NCBI RefSeq assembly: GCF_036634195.1
Contig: NZ_JAZIFY010000001.1
Location: 2,490,501-2,554,500, forward strand
Length of the DNA stretch: 64,000 nucleotides
Source: Streptomyces sp. P9-A4
Lineage (GTDB): Bacteria; Actinomycetota; Actinomycetes; Streptomycetales; Streptomycetaceae
Direction: 5' to 3'
In this document: positions 61,817 to 64,000 of the stretch, in pieces
Layout: the number at the start of each line of letters is the position of its first letter
Numbering within the stretch: position 1 is the stretch's first letter
The notes under the pieces: generated by a model
Told to the model about the DNA's origin: nothing
What the model saw: the letters and a program-made list of their open reading frames with translations, nothing else
Database searches by the model: none
Translations under genes and position numbers: made by a program

Positions 61817-61895
61817 GGGTTCCCCTCCCGGGTGGATCGGCGTACGGGCGTACGACGCGCGCCGGGCCGGAATGGTTGCCTCCAGGCTGCTGCGG

Positions 61896-62108
61896 CTACG
61901 CGAACGCGGTGAGGAGCAAGAGCGGGAAGACGCCCTCGGCGCCGAGCTGGGTCGTGTTCTCCCGGGTGAGCACGAGGATGCCGGCGAGCGGCGACGCCGG
62001 TACGAACAGCCCGGCCCGGATCATCGAGCGCTTGCGCAGACGTGTGCCCTCGACGTCCGGCGGGGTGACGGGGACGGGCGAGGCGGCTCGGGGACGGGCG
62101 TTGCTCAT
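61896..62108 (-). CDS. Small hypothetical protein with hydrophobic C-terminus
   Basis: A 70-residue frame starts at ATG 62108 (MSNARPRAASPVPVTPPDVE) and ends with LFVPASPLAGILVLTRENTT, then QLGAEGVFPLLLLTAFA. The basic middle followed by a hydrophobic tail suggests a membrane-associated peptide. No ribosome site is clear. Confidence 0.45.
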   Translation of the reverse strand: MSNARPRAASPVPVTPPDVEGTRLRKRSMIRAGLFVPASPLAGILVLTRENTTQLGAEGVFPLLLLTAFA

Positions 62109-62215
62109 GACCCCGATTCGGTCCCGGCGGGGGCCGACCGGAATCCGCCGGGATACTCGTCCCGCCGGGCGGCCCGTACTCAGATCGCGCGACGGCTCCC
62201 GGCCCCGGCCCCGCG

Positions 62216-64000
62216 TCACACCCGCTCCGGCTCCTCCTCGTCCACGGCCTCGCCGATGAACGTGCTCCACAGGGCCGCGTACCGGCCGCCCAGCGCGAGG
62301 AGTTCCTCGTGGGTGCCGTCCTCCGCGACCCGGCCGTGGTCCATGACGATCACCCGGTCGGCGCGGGCCGCCGTGGTCAGCCGGTGGGCGACGACCAGGG
62401 TCGTGCGGCGGCCGGCGAGCCGGTCGGTGGCCTGGTTGACCTGGGCCTCGGTGGCCAGGTCCAGGGCCGCCGTGGCCTCGTCGAGGAGCAGGATGTCGGG
62501 GTCGACGAGTTCGGCGCGGGCGAGCGCGATGAGCTGGCGCTGACCGGCGGAGAGGTTGCGGCCCCGCTCGGCCACCTCGTGGAGGTAGCCGCCTTCGAGG
62601 GTGGCGATCATGTCGTGGGCGCCGACCGCGCGGGCCGCCGCCTCCACCTCGGCGTCGGTCGCCTCGGGACGGCCGTAGGCGATGGCGTCGCGGATCGTCC
62701 CCGCGAAGAGGTACGCCTCCTGCGGGACGACGCCGAGCCGGTGCCGGTACGCGGTGAGGTCGAGGTCCCGCAGGTCGGTGCCGTCGGCGGTGACCCGGCC
62801 GCCCGTCGGGTCGTAGAACCGGGCGACCAGCTTGACCAGGGTCGACTTGCCCGCGCCGGTCTCGCCGACGAAGGCGACGGTCTGGCCGGCCGGGATGCGC
62901 AGGTCGATGCCGGTGAGGGCGGTCTCGTCCTTGACGGTGCCGTCCTCCCCTCCGTACGCGAAGGAGACGTCCTCGAAGGCGATCTCACCGCGCAGCGAAA
63001 GCACGTCCAGGGGTGCGTCGGCGGCGGCCGTCGACGTGGGCTCCTGGAGGAGTTCCTGCATCCGCCGCAGCGAGACGGTCGCCTGCTGGTAGCCGTCGAA
63101 GACCTGCGAGAGCTGCTGCACGGGGGCGAAGAACAGGTCGATGTAGAGGAGGTAGGCGACCAGGGCGCCGGTGGTGAGCGTGCCCGCCTCGATCCGGTTC
63201 GCGCCGACGATCATGACGGCCGCCGCGGCGACCGAGGACAGCAGGGTGACGAACGGGAAGTAGACCGAGATCAGCCACTGGCCCCGGACGCGCGCCTCGC
63301 GGTAGTGGTCGCTGCGCTCGGAGAACCGTTCCGCCCCGGACCGCTCGCGACGGAAGGCCTGCACGATCCGGAGGCCGGAGACCGACTCCTGGAGGTCGGC
63401 GTTGACCACGCTGATCCGCTCGCGGGCCAGCTCGTACGCCTTCACGCTGGAACGGCGGAAGAAGAACGTGGCGACGGCGAGGACCGGCAGGGTCGCGAAG
63501 ACGACCAGGGCCAGCTGGAGGTCGAGCACCAGCAGCGCGACCATGATCCCGAAGAAGGTGACGACCGAGACGAAGGCGGTGACCAGACCCGTCTGGAGGA
63601 AGGTGGACAGGGCGTCCACGTCCGTGGTCATCCGGGTCATGATCCGGCCGGTCAGCTCGCGCTCGTAGTAGTCCAGGCCGAGCCGCTGGAGCTGGGCGAA
63701 GATCTTCAGCCGCAGCCCGTAGAGGACCCGCTCGCCGGTCCGGCCGGTCATCCGGATCTCGGCGGTCTGCGCGACCCACTGCACGAGCACGGTCACCAGG
63801 GCCAGCGCGGACGCCGCCCAGACGGCGCCGATCGCCAGCCGGTTCACGCCCTGGTCGATGCCGTGCCGGATCAGGACCGGGAGCAGCAGGCCGGCGCCGG
63901 CGTCGAGCGCGACCAGACCGAGGCTGACGAGCAGCGGGAGGCCGAAGCCCCGGAGCAGCCTGCGCAGGCCGTAGGAGTCCTCCGCGGACACGGCGCGGGC
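62216..64000 (-). CDS. ABC-type multidrug/lipid exporter (TM-NBD), extends beyond the window
   Basis: At least 594 residues are visible. Six helices form an ABC exporter domain, and the ATPase carries Walker A VGETGAGKSTLVKL, LSAGQRQLIALARAELVD and Walker B ILLLDEATAALD. A GTG at 63991 could be a start, but the frame is open to the edge (ARAVSAEDSYGLRRLL). In Streptomyces such segments are often the second half of a fused double exporter, so it may be partial. Substrate unknown. Confidence 0.9.
   Translation of the reverse strand, partial: ARAVSAEDSYGLRRLLRGFGLPLLVSLGLVALDAGAGLLLPVLIRHGIDQGVNRLAIGAVWAASALALVTVLVQWVAQTAEIRMTGRTGERVLYGLRLKIFAQLQRLGLDYYERELTGRIMTRMTTDVDALSTFLQTGLVTAFVSVVTFFGIMVALLVLDLQLALVVFATLPVLAVATFFFRRSSVKAYELARERISVVNADLQESVSGLRIVQAFRRERSGAERFSERSDHYREARVRGQWLISVYFPFVTLLSSVAAAAVMIVGANRIEAGTLTTGALVAYLLYIDLFFAPVQQLSQVFDGYQQATVSLRRMQELLQEPTSTAAADAPLDVLSLRGEIAFEDVSFAYGGEDGTVKDETALTGIDLRIPAGQTVAFVGETGAGKSTLVKLVARFYDPTGGRVTADGTDLRDLDLTAYRHRLGVVPQEAYLFAGTIRDAIAYGRPEATDAEVEAAARAVGAHDMIATLEGGYLHEVAERGRNLSAGQRQLIALARAELVDPDILLLDEATAALDLATEAQVNQATDRLAGRRTTLVVAHRLTTAARADRVIVMDHGRVAEDGTHEELLALGGRYAALWSTFIGEAVDEEEPERV

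Overview
The window is high-G+C actinobacterial DNA, almost certainly from a Streptomyces chromosome. The evidence is the strong G/C bias at third codon positions, the many GTG starts and GTGA/ATGA stop-start overlaps, and the gene content: Spo0M-like protein, SARP-type and PucR-type regulators, XRE-DUF5753/DUF397 pairs, CsoR-type copper control and Tat/Sec-exported hydrolases. No rRNA, tRNA or CRISPR array was seen.

Layout. 1-9.9 kb: an edge-truncated molybdopterin sulfoxide/N-oxide reductase, a Spo0M-like gene, a small Cys/His-rich protein and a TatA-like protein (two identical-arm palindromes sit in their promoters), two secreted proteins, a DUF2079 membrane protein broken by a frameshift, and a winged-helix protein. 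9.9-16.2 kb: kdp potassium-pump operon with a 27-residue leader protein and kdpF, then a 5'-truncated uricase and paired fluoride-channel genes. 16.2-23 kb: a domesticated IS701-type transposase that has lost its first catalytic Asp, tail-to-tail with a PucR-like regulator, then SARP, DUF1772 and LuxR-like genes. 23-33.3 kb: a hydrolase-ABC ATPase fusion with its permease, and the inositol catabolic operon iolC-iolB-iolD-mmsA, closed by a strong terminator and facing an IolE/IolI-like gene. 33.5-39.3 kb: small HTH protein, MMPL exporter/TetR pair, cation antiporter, PrsW protease.

39.3-46.1 kb: copZ-copA behind a CsoR-type operator, a repeat- and hairpin-rich intergenic region, citrate synthase and RecD2 helicase. 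46.2-51.8 kb is a probable accessory island at the 5' side of recD2: a large serine recombinase, two small proteins, an XRE/DUF397 pair and a two-gene PtuA-PtuB (Septu-type) anti-phage cassette. 51.9-64 kb returns to core-like DNA: DUF937 protein; a LacI-controlled three-gene operon of unknown sugar catabolism (Gfo/Idh/MocA oxidoreductase, DUF993 aldolase-like protein, TIM-barrel isomerase); a minisatellite; a P-loop kinase; secreted GH3 glycosidase and S37-type peptidase; two small proteins; and an ABC exporter cut by the right edge.

The most interesting items are the Septu-type pair in a recombinase-marked island, the uncharacterised LacI sugar operon with its 28-bp palindrome, the catalytically dead IS701 relative, the kdp leader micro-protein, and the shared TCTACA-N4-TGTAGA operators. 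No database search was possible; family names rest on recognisable motifs.
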